DNA of 64,000 nt from Sesamum alatum. Its lineage: Eukaryota > Streptophyta > Magnoliopsida > Lamiales > Pedaliaceae. The notes under the pieces were generated by a model, which made no database searches, was not told the DNA's origin, and was given only the letters and a program-made list of their open reading frames with translations. The position numbers were made by a program, and so were the translations under genes. The stretch covers positions 8,182,367 to 8,246,366 of the forward strand of contig JACGWO010000012.1 of NCBI GenBank assembly GCA_034509735.1, written 5' to 3'. Below, piece by piece: positions 20,929 to 33,646 of this stretch (the first letter of the stretch is position 1; every line of letters begins with the position of its first letter).

Positions 20929-23900
20929 ATATCTAAGAATCCATTATCAACCATACTTGAGACCAACAAGTTTAATGGAACAAATTACAACGACTGGTTG
21001 CGCAATCTGAGGATAGTCCTAGATTACGAGAACCAAGGCTACATCATGGACGAGCCGCTCCCTAGGACCTTGCCGGAAGGATCCACGCCAGAAGAACGTG
21101 AGACATTCGAGACTTGGCATAAGGATAACCGGAAACCATATCATCGTACATGCCTCTATGACGAATGAGATTCAGAAGCAGTATGAAAGGTTAGACGATG
21201 TCCCTTCCATTATGGCTCGCCTGAATGATTGCTATGCAGTCCCGGACCGGCATACTAGGTATGTCGCGACGAAGGCATTTTTTGGAACTAAAATGACCAA
21301 AGGATCCTCTGTACAAGAGCACGGGGTTAAAATGCTTACCCTGGTGGAAAAGCTCGAGGACCTCAAGGCAGACCTCGATAACGAGACGTACATAGATATG
21401 ATCCTTCAGTCTCTCCCACCCTTCTTCGACCAATTTATTGTTAACTATAACATGAACACACTTGAGAAGGGTATTCATGAGTTAATCAATATGTTGGTGC
21501 AATACGAGGCAACGACCAAAAAGTCCACGACGTCGGTATTGTTTGGAGATGCTTCGACTTCCAAAACAAAAGGCAAGGGTGCCAGACGTTGGAAAAGGAA
21601 GAAGGGAAAGGGAAAAGCCATCAAAGCAGCTACAAATACTAAGAGTGTTCCCATTGCCAAAGAGGGGAAAGGCAAAGGAAAGGGGAAGGTTGTCTGCAAG
21701 CAATAGTCGAGGGCATATGACATATGTATCAATTACCGTGAGAAAGGGCATTGGAAGAGGGAGTGCCCCAAACTCCTCTCCCAACAAGGTATCTTTGTGA
21801 TTGAGGTTAATGTGGTTACTAACTCTGCCTCTTGGGTATTAGATACTGGTTGTGGAGCTCACATTTGCAATGATTTGCAGGTGCTGCAAAGAAGCAGAAA
21901 ACTGGGTAGTGGGGATATGATCCTGAAGCTTGGGAATGGCAAGGTCATCTCGGCAGAAGCAGTAGGATCCGCCACTCTAGTAGTTAGTGATCGTATTAGT
22001 ATAGAATTAGAGCAAGTTTATTACGTACCTAGTATGATTAAAAACATCATTTCCATTCCATTGTTAGACAATAGTGGATATGAGTTTATGATCAATAAAA
22101 ATTGCTTTTATTTGATGAGGTGTGGAATTGCTCATCTGCTTGGTACACTTAATAATGGGCTCTATATCTTACAACAAATGAACTTCGTTCTAAACGCTCA
22201 ACACAAATGTAAAATAGATAACAACGGGAACGCACGACTATGGCACGCTAGGCTAGGTCACATATCCCAAGATAGGATGAAGAAATTGGTAGACTCAAAG
22301 AACCTAGAGGTAGGGGACTTGAGTGAGCTACCAACTTGTGAATCCTCTCTAATAGGGAAAGTGACCAAGAGGCCCTTTGTAGGACAAACCAGGCTTGCCA
22401 TAGGTCTGTTGGACCTGGTCCATACAGACGTATGTGGACCACTAAGAACGCAGGCCCGAGGTGAATTCTCCTACTTCATAACCTTCACCGATGATCATTC
22501 ACGTTATGGTTATGTATACCTGATGAGGTACAAGTTTGAAGCTCTTGAGAGGTTTAAAGAATTCAGACTTGAATTTGAGAACCAAACCGGCTGCAAAATT
22601 AAAGTCCTACAATCAGACCGAGGCGGATAGTACCTTAGTACTGAGTTCCTTGATTATCTTAAAAAAAAATGGTATAATATCTGAATGGACACCTCCAGGG
22701 ACACCACAGTTGAATGGTGTCTCTGAAAGGAAGAATCAAATCCTGTCGGACATGGTTCGATTCATGATGAGTTTTACCAAATTGCCCTTGTCCTTTTGGG
22801 GCTACGCATTGGAGACTGCGGCCAAGTTATTAAATTTGGCGCCAACCAGTGTATTGACCCAAACGCCATATGAAATATGGCACGGCAAGACTGCATCCTA
22901 CAACTACTTGAAAGTGTGGGGTAACCCGGCATACGTCAAGAGGCTAGTGGGAGACAAGCTAAAATCTAGGTCTAGCTTATGCAGGTTCATTGGATACCCT
23001 AAAGAAACTGCAGGTTATTACTTCTATGACCCCTTGGAAAAAAAGGTATTTGTTTCGAGGAACGCAGTGTTCTTGGAAAAAGGCTTTCCAGAGAATATCC
23101 AACCTGATGAACTAATCCTTGAAGAATCAAGTGATAGAAACCAATTATTAAGAGGAAGTCGTGGATTCCTCACTTAGAGGATTCAGGATAGATACCCGAA
23201 AGGCTGACCAACCTCGAGAAGTCCAGCATGCTAGGCATGAAGGATGGCCTCAGGAAGGGCCAGCCTCGGTACCTGAACCGCCAGCTCCTATACAATCAGC
23301 GCCCACACAGTCACCACTGACATTCCCATTCTCCGTAGGTCAACTAGAGAGTCTCGACCTCCGGTGACATATGGCTTTCTAAATACGACCAGTCTGCTGG
23401 ATAAGGATCCTAAGACGTACGAGGAAGGATATCTGACATCGACTCCGGGAAATGGCTTGAGGCCATGAGAACCGAAATGGACTCCATGAGCGAGAACCAA
23501 GTCTGGACACTTGTAGACCCACCGAAAGGGGTTAAGCTAGTTGGCTGTAAGTGGGTCTATAAGCGCAAACTTGGCATTGATGGAGAAGTCACAACCTTTA
23601 AGGCTAGGCTAGTAGCTACAGGGTACACTCAACGACACGGGGTCGATTTTGAGGACACCTACTCACCAGTAGCCATGGCTAAGTCCATTCGGATCCTGCT
23701 TGCCATAGCCGCATGGTATGACTATGAGATATGACTGAAAGATTATGTGGATCGTCCCGGGAAAAGCGCGAATGCGGAAGCGCGGTATAATTAAAAATTA
23801 AAACGGAATTTAAACATGCTTTTAAATTAAAAAACACGTTTCAAAGGGTGTGCCTTTGAAATTTTCCCGGGCATTCGGTGTATCTCATGAACGTATAACA

Positions 23901-26417
23901 TAAAATAAATCATGGAGGCCATGGGGTTGAAAATTAAAGAGGGACGAAAATTTAAAACGAGACCTACCCGTTGTCGTTTTCGTCTTCAACGGCTACACGC
24001 GTTGTTCCCCGTTTTGCACCAAGATCCCGTCTTTGAGACCCTCTAATTCGTGACACACGATCCACCCACGTATCCTGCACGTCGTGCTAGCAACGAACAA
24101 GTGTATAATTTTGGAGTGGATGAATCAATAACACATTATCAATTAATGGTATTGATTCATCAAGATTCTAATGTTCCAAGAACAAAAGAATCAAGAAAAC
24201 TATTTTCTTGAGAGAGAGAGAGGGCGGACGAGAGAGATGGGAGAGAGAGAGAAACCGTGTGTGTGTGTTGTGTGTGTGTGTTGGAGTTTCATCATCATGT
24301 AAATTGTAGGATGCTAGGGGTTTATATAGAAGAGGAGTTTAATCCTCTTTAAACTCCTCTTTTAAGAACTCTAATTTGATTAGGATTTTGACCTAGTCAA
24401 AGTCCTAGTCAAACTAGTGTTTTGACCTAGTCAAAAACGATCCTAGCCATCCATCTCTCCCATTAATCTCAACCGTTGATTTAATTTAATTTAATGGAAA
24501 TATTTAAAACCTATTTAAATATTTCCAAGAGGCTAAAATAAATATAAATATTATTTAAGCCCATTAAATAAATCCCTTTGATAAATCCAATTTATCAATT
24601 TAATTCCTTCTATCAAATAGAAAGAATTATTTCTCCAAGAAAAATAAAGGTCCCGATTAAATCTAATTTAATCATTCCTTCACTCCAATATTTAATTCCA
24701 AATTAAATATTTAATTGTGTGTGGATAGTGTGTGACTCTTTAGGTTCACCATTCAGCTAGACTTGGTCGGATTCCTAGAATCCGTCCGTTACCATGGGTG
24801 GCCATCTAGCAACGGTCCATGGCACTAGAGACTAGGTGAAATATTCAGGGATGAACATTTAGGCTCTAACAGTACGCTTGTCCTTCTGTCTTCGGTCTCA
24901 TCACTTAGTGTCTAGGGCACGGATAACGCAGGTACCCATCTTGGACCTAAGTGTCGGTCTGTCCTCACTAAACGCCGCAAGGGAAACCTTCCCTTCTGTT
25001 CAGTCACTGTGGCCACAGTTTTAGGGACAAGACCTAGAGCATACATGAGACTCAACTGTCAAAACCTATTGACAGGAGACAGATCCTTTCTTGGAAACTA
25101 CTGTCACTTTGCACACCAGGACTGCACTAGACATGGCTTATGACTACCAAAGAGAATTCTGGCAATCTCTCACCATATCTAAGATACAGTTCTGATGTAC
25201 AGGTAAACTCAGTAATTCCTCAAGTCAAAGGACTTGACCTGTACCGTTGGAACCGGGAATACTCGTCATACCTTGCAGACCATACTCAAGGTCCTCCGTA
25301 AGACGGTTCCCACGAGTCACCTCAGTCAGCTGCATCCTAGCAGGCTAACCCACTAACACTGCTTAGACGATCCTCGTCACCCGTCGATGAAACACGACAG
25401 CAGATGCTTAGTGCAAGTCTCAAATGGAATCCCGGTACCCATTTTCGGGATTCCTTGACTTGGAGATTTCCGGACTGATTCGGGAAGACTGATTCCATGG
25501 ACCTACCTCCAAGCGTAGTCCCAGTCCCCGAAATCGAATCTCAGTCCGTGGGCTCTGTTTGCGTAGTGAACAGATATGGAAAAATAGGTGCAAGTGAACA
25601 CAAACAAAGTAATGCCAAATGAAAATTCACTTCTTTATTCATTAATGATTTATCAAAACACTTATAATTGTCTAGACATAGGTTACATATACCCGCCAAA
25701 ATTGGCTTACATGGTCACCTATTCTAACAATGACAGATGGACGTGAAAACGGCCTTCCTCAATGGTTTCATTGAGGAAGAGATCTACATGGATCAGCCGG
25801 AGGGTTTCACGGTCACCAGAGAAGAACAGAAATTCTGTCGTCTCCTGAAGTCCATCTATGGCCTCAAACAAGCATCCCGAAGTTGGAACATTCGCTTTGA
25901 TGAAGTAATACGGGGTTATGACTTCATTAAAAATGAATCCAACCCTTGTGTATACAAGAAGGTCAGTGGGAGCTCTATAGTGTTCCTAGTGATTTATGTG
26001 GATGACATTCTACTCATAGGTAATGACGTTAGAATATTGGGTGACACAAAAGCATGGTTATCAACTTAGTTTTCTATGAAGGATTTGGGTGAAGCCTCCT
26101 ACATTCTAGGCATCCAGATTGTCAGGGACAGATCTAAGAGAATGTTAGGACTCACCCAAAACTCGTGTATGGAGAAAGTCCTGAAAAGATTTCGGATGGA
26201 CAACTCCAAATGAGGATTCCTTCCCATAAGGCATGGGATCAAGTTATCCAAGAAACAGTCCCCGCAGACTGATGAGGAACTTGAAAGGATGAAAATCATC
26301 CCCTATGCTTCTGCCGTAGGAAGCATCCAATATGCGGTCCACTGCACCAGACCTGACATTGCTTACGCTTTGAGTGTAACAAGAAGATATCAGTCTTGTG
26401 CAGGAGAGGCACATTGG
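20929..26417 (+). pseudogene. Decayed gag-pol of II-b, split by solo LTR I-s
   Basis: Coding similarity to I-b runs 20929-23735 and resumes at 25735-26417. The Gag start is ATA instead of ATG. There is a frameshift near 21137, TAG at 21707 (from CAG), TAG at 22628-22630, an A-run frameshift near 22671, a further frame change near 23160-23370, TGA for Trp at 23732-23734, and stops near 26067 and 26211. Readable parts are Gag (IQKQYERLDDVPSIMARL), the basic tail, protease (WVLDTGCGAHIC), integrase (WHARLGHISQDRM, HTDVCGPL, GVSERKN) and RT (MDVKTAFLNGF, YVDDILLIGND). It breaks off at 26417 after CAGEAHW, in the RT/RNase H linker. Not functional. Confidence 0.9.
23731..25734 (-). mobile_element. 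Family I solo LTR (I-s) with target-site duplication
   Basis: LTR 23736-25729 (1994 bases, TGAAAG...TTCTAACA in + coordinates) is flanked by direct repeats ATGAC at 23731-23735 and 25730-25734. It has no internal region, so it was formed by LTR-LTR recombination. It sits in the RT region of II-b. It is almost identical to the I-b LTRs, so both insertion and collapse are recent. Confidence 0.95.
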
Positions 26418-27204
26418 TGAAAGAATCGGTATGGCCCGGGAACGCGGCGGAACCGTAAAATAAAAGAAATTTAAAAATGAATTAAAACGGGTGTTCCCTT
26501 TGAATTTTCGAGCGTTCTGTGTATTCAAAAGCATCATAACATACATAAAAATATGCTTTAACATGTGGCCAGAGGAGGAAACAAAAAGGTACAATAATTT
26601 AAATAGAAACATACCTTTTTCGTTTCACATGTACAACGACAACAAGCTTTGATTCTCTTTTCATTCCTTTTCCGTTCACCTTAGGATTCAAATTAGAACC
26701 CCTCTAATTTGTCCAAACCACAGCAATGGAAGAAAATCTACATCTACTGCTAGGTAGAAGCTAGATCAAGGCAGAAACGAAAAATGTATTACACTATTGA
26801 TTAGTGTATACGTATTTCTCATGTTCTCATCTTGAATCTAATTCAAAGAGAACTCAAAAGAAGGATAAAAATGCAGGAAATTTCGTGGCTAGTGTGAGGA
26901 GAGTTCAAGTTAGGGAGTTGAAAAGTGTATACATGTGTTGTGTAATTGTAGGTAGTTTCCAAAACCACCTACACACTAATGCACAACTTGTGTTCAACCT
27001 CCAACCATGTTAGCAGAATATGTGGACCACCTAGCCATCATGGCAAGCCACACCATTGCTTACATGGAGCTACATCATTGCTTACATGGAGGACTTTCAA
27101 CTCCTCTTAAACTTGCATCAAACCTTTGAGCTTTGATTTCAAGTCATGGACCGGTTTTGACCGGTCTTGATTTAAGAAAATTAAATCGAGTGATCCATGG
27201 ATTT

Positions 27205-27530
27205 TAAATTAATCCAATTAATTTTAAACCTTATTGAAATCCAAAAGTTTATTTAATCAAATTAAATAAACATAAGCCCAAACACTAATTAATTTATCCA
27301 ATCAATTAATTAAACGAAACCCAATAAATTAATCCAATTAATTTAAAGGTATTAAGCTCAAAATTAATTAATCCAATTAATTAATTCTTAGGTCATCTAT
27401 CCAATGGATTTTCCTAATAAATGATCCAATCATTTATATTCTCATTGAATTAATTTAATCTAATTAAACTAATTCACTTCTTCCTGAATTAATTCTAAAT
27501 TAATTCCACTACTTCCATAGTGATTTGTGT
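27205..27530 (-). repeat. Run of short hairpins with 3-base loops in U3
   Basis: Perfect palindromes with 3-base loops, mostly CCA: 27247-27271 (11-bp arms), 27325-27345 (9), 27362-27386 (11), 27417-27437 (9) and 27486-27506 (9). 27447-27475 has 13-bp arms with one mismatch. Confidence 0.7.
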
Positions 27531-27543
27531 GTGACTCTTTAGG

Positions 27544-27694
27544 TTCACCCTCAGCTAGACTTGGGTTTATGTCCAACACAATTGACTAATTAAATCCAAT
27601 TTAATTAATTATTTCTGATTAACCATTAATCAGAAATGCCTGTTACCATGGGTGGCCGTCTAGCAATGGTCCACGGCACTAGAGACTAGGTGAA
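27544..27694 (-). other. Conserved U3 structured domain (family V copy)
   Basis: Outer stem TTCACC (27544-27549) / GGTGAA (27689-27694), inner stem GCTAGAC (27554-27560) / GTCTAGC (27658-27664). The apical part is replaced by two AT-rich hairpins, including perfect 12-bp arms at 27611-27622 / 27626-27637 around CCA. Confidence 0.55.
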
Positions 27695-28616
27695 TGTTGG
27701 CGTGAACATTTAGGCTCCGAATTCCATACAGGTACAGTCCTTCTGTCGACCATCTCCCGGCCTTAGTCTAGGGCATGAATTGGGCGTCGATTCCCATCCT
27801 GGACTAGGAAACTATGTTATGAACTCGAGACGCGTTTACTCTATTGATCAACCTAGGGAACCATTCCCTACTCGATCAATCGCTACGGCCGTAGACTTAA
27901 TGAGTCAAAACCATCACAAAGCGCATAGGAGACATAGCTATCAAATACTGATAGGGGACAGATTCTCTATTGGAATCCACCGTCCTCACTATATACTCCC
28001 ACTGCACTGGACAAGGCTTATAATGACCATATCAAAGACACGGTCACCTCTCGCCAAATCCAAGATACAACCTTCATATGCATGCGACTACCATGATTCC
28101 TCAAGTTCGAGGACTAATCCCGTACTATCGGAACCGGGAATTTCAGTCATACCGACCAAGCCTCCAAGGCTTCCATATGATAATTCCCGCGAGTCAGTTC
28201 AGTCAGTCGACTATCTTGCCAACTAACCCACTAAAATTGCATAGACGACCTACGTCTGGCACCGATGAAACTCGGCACTCACCCTGTGAATGCAATACTT
28301 AGTGCAAGTCTCTATAGGACACTCGAGGCCCAGTCTCGAGGTCCTCGACTTGGAACGTTTCAGACCGACTCTCAAGGAGTTGGTTTCATAGCCGCAAACC
28401 TATGCGCAACTCAACTCAATGGGTTTAACCAATCAGTCTGTGGGCATTTGTTGTGACATTGAAATGGCATTCAATGTAAGTAGTAAGCACAACGAACAAA
28501 TTTTTTCGGTGATGATTACTTACTTTATCTATCAGTATAATATTACTTTGATAAAGATCGACGAATAGTTCCCAGAACAGCCAATCTAATTGACTTTCTG
28601 GTCAACTATTCTTACA

Positions 28617-31600
28617 ATCTCCCACTTGACCACAAAGCCTATTACCCATGTTGCTCAGGGCCTTCTGAGCATGAGCAATCTACGATACCGGCTTGGTCTT
28701 GTGGGTCTACTATATTTCTGCGCCGAAGTGACACGGTCCACCCGTGTCACCTCTTCCTACCATTGCTGCCTGCAAATGGTGATTGTCTAAGAATTTTCCA
28801 TAGATCTGTGATGAGATCTCGAGCCCAAAAGCTTTTTCCAAAACCTAGTTGTTCGCCTCCAAGGCAACTACTGGCTCGGCCGTGCTAGGCACCACATCCA
28901 TCCTATGGATGCGGTTTTCAATCCAAACCACTTTCCAGAAACGATTTTCAAAGTCGCCATACATTAGACTTTCATAATGACATGTCATGGTATCCTGCTT
29001 GAAACTTTCCAAGCTACCACACTCACCATTAAGTCTAAATGTACATACATATTGAGACTAAACATTATTCACATGATTCTGAAAGCTAGTATCGCTACAG
29101 CCTTCTAGAATCAACCGTCCAAAATGTGCATCAAGAACACTTCTTTAATCCTTATTCAGGTATTAAAGATATTCTCAACAGCTGTCTACTGCCTTCTCGG
29201 CACAAGCCCAATAACCGTTGTTATGCACAAAGCATACACAACATCAGGCCCAATGCACGAACAACATTTTCGTGTTGCCTAAGGCAAAGACGTAGGGGAT
29301 GTCAAACATCTAAGCTTTCTCATCAGTCTAACGTGACTGAGTTTTAAACAGCTTAACCCTGTATCTAGGAATCAAATTCCTATCATGGAGAATTGCATGA
29401 ACAACGCTCGTGTTTCAGTGTTTCCTAACATCTTATATTCAACCCAAATGAATAAGACGTTACACACTAAACACTTGGAACAAAACTATCCTCCCACTGA
29501 CCCTAAAGCCTGTTACTGATCGATTCATACTCCGTATGAACTCGTCAAAACGAATATTCCACCTATACAAAATTTCAAACCCAGTTTGAATTTTCATGAC
29601 GGATCCAATAGCTCTAATCCATTGATCCAAACCCGATGTCCAACATTGCCTCTCCTTGTATCTTTTAGATGATAATCCAATTGACCGGATACGCCCAGAA
29701 ACCTATGCTTCTCAAGTGACTAAGGTATTATGGTTATCTCTAGGAGGACTAGAATATAGTCAGTGGAATAATATAATTACAAATGATGTTTGCATTATTT
29801 TGCATAAAACATGCACAAATCAAACACCTAGTCTAATTTGTCTCCCACTAGTCCCTTTAGGTATGTGGGACCATCCCATGTACTCAAGAACTTTGTAGGA
29901 TGCAGGCTTGCCAAACCATATCGTATATGGAGACTAGGTCATGACTATTAGAAAATGCCATGTTTCTCAACTTGGTAACCTTTCAAGTCCATGTCTAGAC
30001 AGTTTAAGGTAATCCAGTGAAACCCCGATCGAACCAACTCTAACAAGGTTCGATTTCTCCATTATCAGAGACCGTTCAACCATGGTCCTTACAGGAAGAA
30101 TTCCACTGAGTGAGAATTCCATTCTCATCTGGATATTCAAGAACTCATACTAAATACACACCCCTCCGATCTAATCGAGAGGTTTGATTTTGCAATCAAC
30201 TTGGTTCACCACTCCAAGTCTAATTTCCCGAACCTATCCAAGGTCCGTGGACTTGTGAACCCTCTTCTGGTGCTGTGTATTCAGTAACCAACGAATGTCT
30301 AAATAGATCCAATCCGATAGACTTTTGGCAAGCCCACTTTGTCCAACAAAGAAGCGTTATACTCTTTCCATCTTAGAGAGGACTTGTAAGCTAGTCGACT
30401 CAAATTGTCTATCGCTAGATTCTTTGAATCTTCCAACTTCCTCATCCTTAACTAAAGGAAAAACCATCCTAGCTTATGGATGCCAAATTCGTAATTTTAT
30501 CTTGATTATCCATTTTAATCATTTGATATTGAGTAATCATAATCCAATTATGGGATAATATTTAAGGATAATTATGTATCCCACCTAGCAGACAAGAATA
30601 GTCAATCTTTGTCAAATAAAGTAATTTTATTGATCAAACGTATGTAATTATAAACTATCCAAAAGTACATAAAAACATACTTCGATCATGCCAGGTTACA
30701 TATTTCTTTTCAAACTCTATCCTAACATGATCACTTCTATGCTAAGCCTAACTTGTCCCTAGTCTTTGCAGCAATGGCCCTGCCATCACTAAGCCTTAAG
30801 ACCTGTCTAGGCTTTTTACTCATAACCATCTGTAAACCATTCGCTGATTATGGTTAACTGGTGTCCAATACCAAAGAGTAGAACAATAATCATGTTGGTA
30901 CTCAATTCAAATGTACCTTCATTGGAGAGGAGCTTGGGACACTCCCTCTTCCAATGTCCCTTTTCGCGGCAGTTAATGCACACATCGTTTGGAATCTATG
31001 ACTTTGACCGCTGAACCGTCTTCCTCTTTCCTTCACCTCCGCCCAGCGGTGTAACAGGATCACTCGAAGTGCTAGCAGCGGCTGATGTTATCTTAGCTTT
31101 CTTCCTCTTCCAGCGTTCGGCACCCTTGCCTTTGGCTTCTGAGGTCGAAGCCTCTCCCACTAGTACCACCGGCGCAGATTTTTCAATCGTTGCCTCGTAC
31201 TGGACCAACATATTTATCAAGTCGACAATAAATTGATCGAAGGAGGTAGAAAGAGACTGAAGGATCACGTCGATGTACGTCTCTTTTTCAAGTTTAGCTT
31301 GGAGGTCTTTGAGCTTCTCCACAAGGGATATTATCATCACTCCATGCTCTTGTACAGACAACCCTTCTGTCATCTTAGCTCAGAAGAATGCCTTCGTTGC
31401 ACCGTATCTAACTTGCCGGTCCGAGACCACATAGATATCTTGCAAACGAAGCATAATCTAGCCAACATCATCTAGCCTATGATACTGCTTCTGGATCTCG
31501 TTAGTCATCGAGGCCAGTACAATGCTACAGACCTGCCGGTGGTCAACATGCATCTACTCGAACGTCAAGCGTTCTTAAGGCATTGACCTATCCGGCAAAG

Positions 31601-31628
31601 CCCGAGGAAGATCCTTATCCACAAATGG
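28617..31628 (-). pseudogene. Decayed pol and gag of V-a
   Basis: After the polypurine tract, heavily mutated RNase H/RT remnants (28640-29560), integrase remnants (29780-30480) and protease-gag (30740-31628) follow. The only sizeable open stretch is 30996-31373, part of Gag (MTEGLSVQEHGVMIISLVEKL, ending in a basic tail). Part of RT is lost, since the region is about 1 kb shorter than in I-b. Gag's first roughly 42 codons and about 200 bases of leader are deleted at about 31628, where the frame runs straight into leader sequence. It is the oldest-looking body in the window and cannot code. Confidence 0.82.
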
Positions 31629-33117
31629 AATTGTCCATGCCCCGCTTTTACGATTCACACGGAAAAAGGCTTTGTGGGAGGTAACCTATACCATTCTCAT
31701 CCAATGAGATCCCCAAGTTATTTTGCCTCGCCTCTGCACATGATCCCGAAGACTCCAAGCAAATCATGTTACTCCGCGCTAGGCCCGACCCATCAACCAA
31801 ATGAATATCTCAACTATCGCCCACGACTCGTGAGACAGGAAAATAGGAGCATATTCCTTTGTTCATAACAATAGCGCAGCTTTCTTCCATTCCAAACGTG
31901 CCACGACTCGTGAGACCACGAATGGGTGAAAGTAGCTTCCTCACTACATTGCTATGGATGGAAGGCTTGGATTTAAATCAAACCATTTGACTTTTTAATC
32001 CATTAATGGGCCTAATATTTACTTGGACCATCCAAGTGAGAGTTAAGTTTATTAGTGACCGAGACCTCATCATTAAGAAAGTTTTGCATGCTTGAGTTCT
32101 AACATTGAATATCAAGAGATGCATTCCAAACACATCATACATCAAATATTAAAACATACACCACATGCAAAAATAAGCCTAGCACGCCCCTGTTGGATAA
32201 TCACAAGCCCAATCCTATGTGATCCACTGAGCCCGCAGTAGATCTATGGTCAATCTAGGGTGGCCTACACTATTACAAAATTATAACCCATTATCATTCT
32301 AACGGGCCTTGTAACACCTATTTATTCTTTTGGACTCTCCATCGAGGGCTCCGTCCAATGGGCCTCTTCTTGGGCCTGCATCGCCAAGGAAGTGCTTCCT
32401 TACAATTTATTACAAAAAATAAATCCTAACCAACCTAACTACACTCATTACAACTTAAATAAGAAACCCCAATCAGAAGTTGGGGGGAGTACAAAAGGAG
32501 GGAGAAAGCAAGCCGTATTATTTCAAGGCTAAAAACGAGAGAGAGAAAGAGAATAATAAAACAAAGAGGCACGCAGGCCTCACCTAACAAAAATTAAACC
32601 ATACATAAGGGCCATGGGCTTTGTGATCATCCCCATTGTTTATCCAATAAACAATTAATACACATTTATATCAAATATAAACATGCCCAACAAATAAATA
32701 CATCCAATGCATTCAATAAAACAATATCCAATATCATGAACGACAACATAATTATATGCAGAAAAATATACATTAATCATGAAATTAAAAATGGATATCA
32801 AGTATCATACATCCAATGTACCAAAAAAAATATTTTTTGTTTAGAAACCATTTTCAAATTAATCTAAGGCACAATATAATTTTAGAAAAAATCCAATTTA
32901 ACCAAAATTAAAATTAGCCAAAATTAATCATTTCAAAAAATATGCAGAAATGTGGAAAATCCAATTTTCTAGGTAAAAACGGCAAAAACGGCCCAGCCGT
33001 TCGAAACTGGCCGGCCGGCAGCACTGCCGGCCGCGCGCGCGCACGCCCAGCGTATGCGGCCGCTGGCGCGCGCATGCCTGTGTGCGCCCGGCCAGCAATG
33101 CGCGGGAGTGCACGCGG
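31629..33117 (-). other. 5' leader of V-a, up to the III-s insertion
   Basis: It aligns to other leaders: paired palindromes CACGACTCGTG at 31822-31832 and 31902-31912, AT-rich middle, then the start of a GC-rich block (32990-33117) with a perfect 10-bp hairpin at 33012-33033. No gene seen. Confidence 0.75.
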
Positions 33118-33646
33118 TGAAAGAAATCGGTGGATCGTCCCGGGAATTTCGCGAATGCGGAAGCGCGATAAAAATAAACTTACAAAAATTAAAGCATGCT
33201 TTTAATTTAAAAGAACACGCTCAAGGGGTGTACCCTTGAGGTTCCCGGGCGTTCGGTGTATCTCATGATCATATAACATGTAAAGAAATCATGGAGGCCA
33301 TAGAGTTGAAAAAATAAAGACGGACGAAAAATAAAACGAGACCTACCCGTTGTCGTTTTCGTCTTCAACGGCTACTCGCGTTGTTCCCCGTTTTGCACCG
33401 AGATCTCATTCTTGAGACCCTCCAAATCGTGACACACGATCCACCCACGTATCTTGCACGCCGTGCTAGCAACGAACAAGTATTTTTGGAGAGGATAGAT
33501 CAATCACACGTTATGAATTAATGGGACTAATCTTCCTTAGTTCTAATGTTCCAAGAACAAAAGAACAAGAAGTAATTTTCTTGTAGAGAGAGGGGGGCAG
33601 ACGAGAGGTAAGGAGAGGGGAGAGTGTGTGTTGTGTGTGTGATTTC

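Larger units (their letters stand above)
17186..26417 (+). mobile_element. Copia element II-b, plus strand, 3' end cut by V-a
   Basis: 5' LTR (17186-19174), PBS, leader, decayed gag-pol, and a nested family I solo LTR (23736-25729). Pol breaks off at 26417 in the RT/RNase H region where V-a starts. It is in the opposite orientation to its host II-a. The predicted target copy at its start is CAATT (17181-17185); the 3' LTR is not in the window. Confidence 0.9.
26418..28616 (-). repeat. 3' LTR of V-a
   Basis: A 2199-base LTR, TGAAAGAATCGG to CTTACA in + coordinates. The U3 is a near-continuous run of hairpins with 3-base loops (27205-27637) followed by the structured domain (27544-27694). The same LTR type recurs inverted at 53988-55356 and in V-b. 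Confidence 0.88.
26418..33117 (-). mobile_element. Copia element V-a, interrupted in its leader
   Basis: 3' LTR (26418-28616), decayed pol and gag, then leader up to 33117 where solo LTR III-s entered. A short leader sliver follows at 45526-45543 before IV-a. The 5' LTR is not in the window. The host is pol of II-b; the predicted target copy on the right is ATTGG. Confidence 0.87.

Noticed and set aside
27205..27640. CRISPR-like array or MITE cluster in the palindromic U3
   Set aside because: Units differ in sequence and length, there are no constant repeats with unique spacers, and no separate target-site duplications. They are internal to the LTR in every copy.
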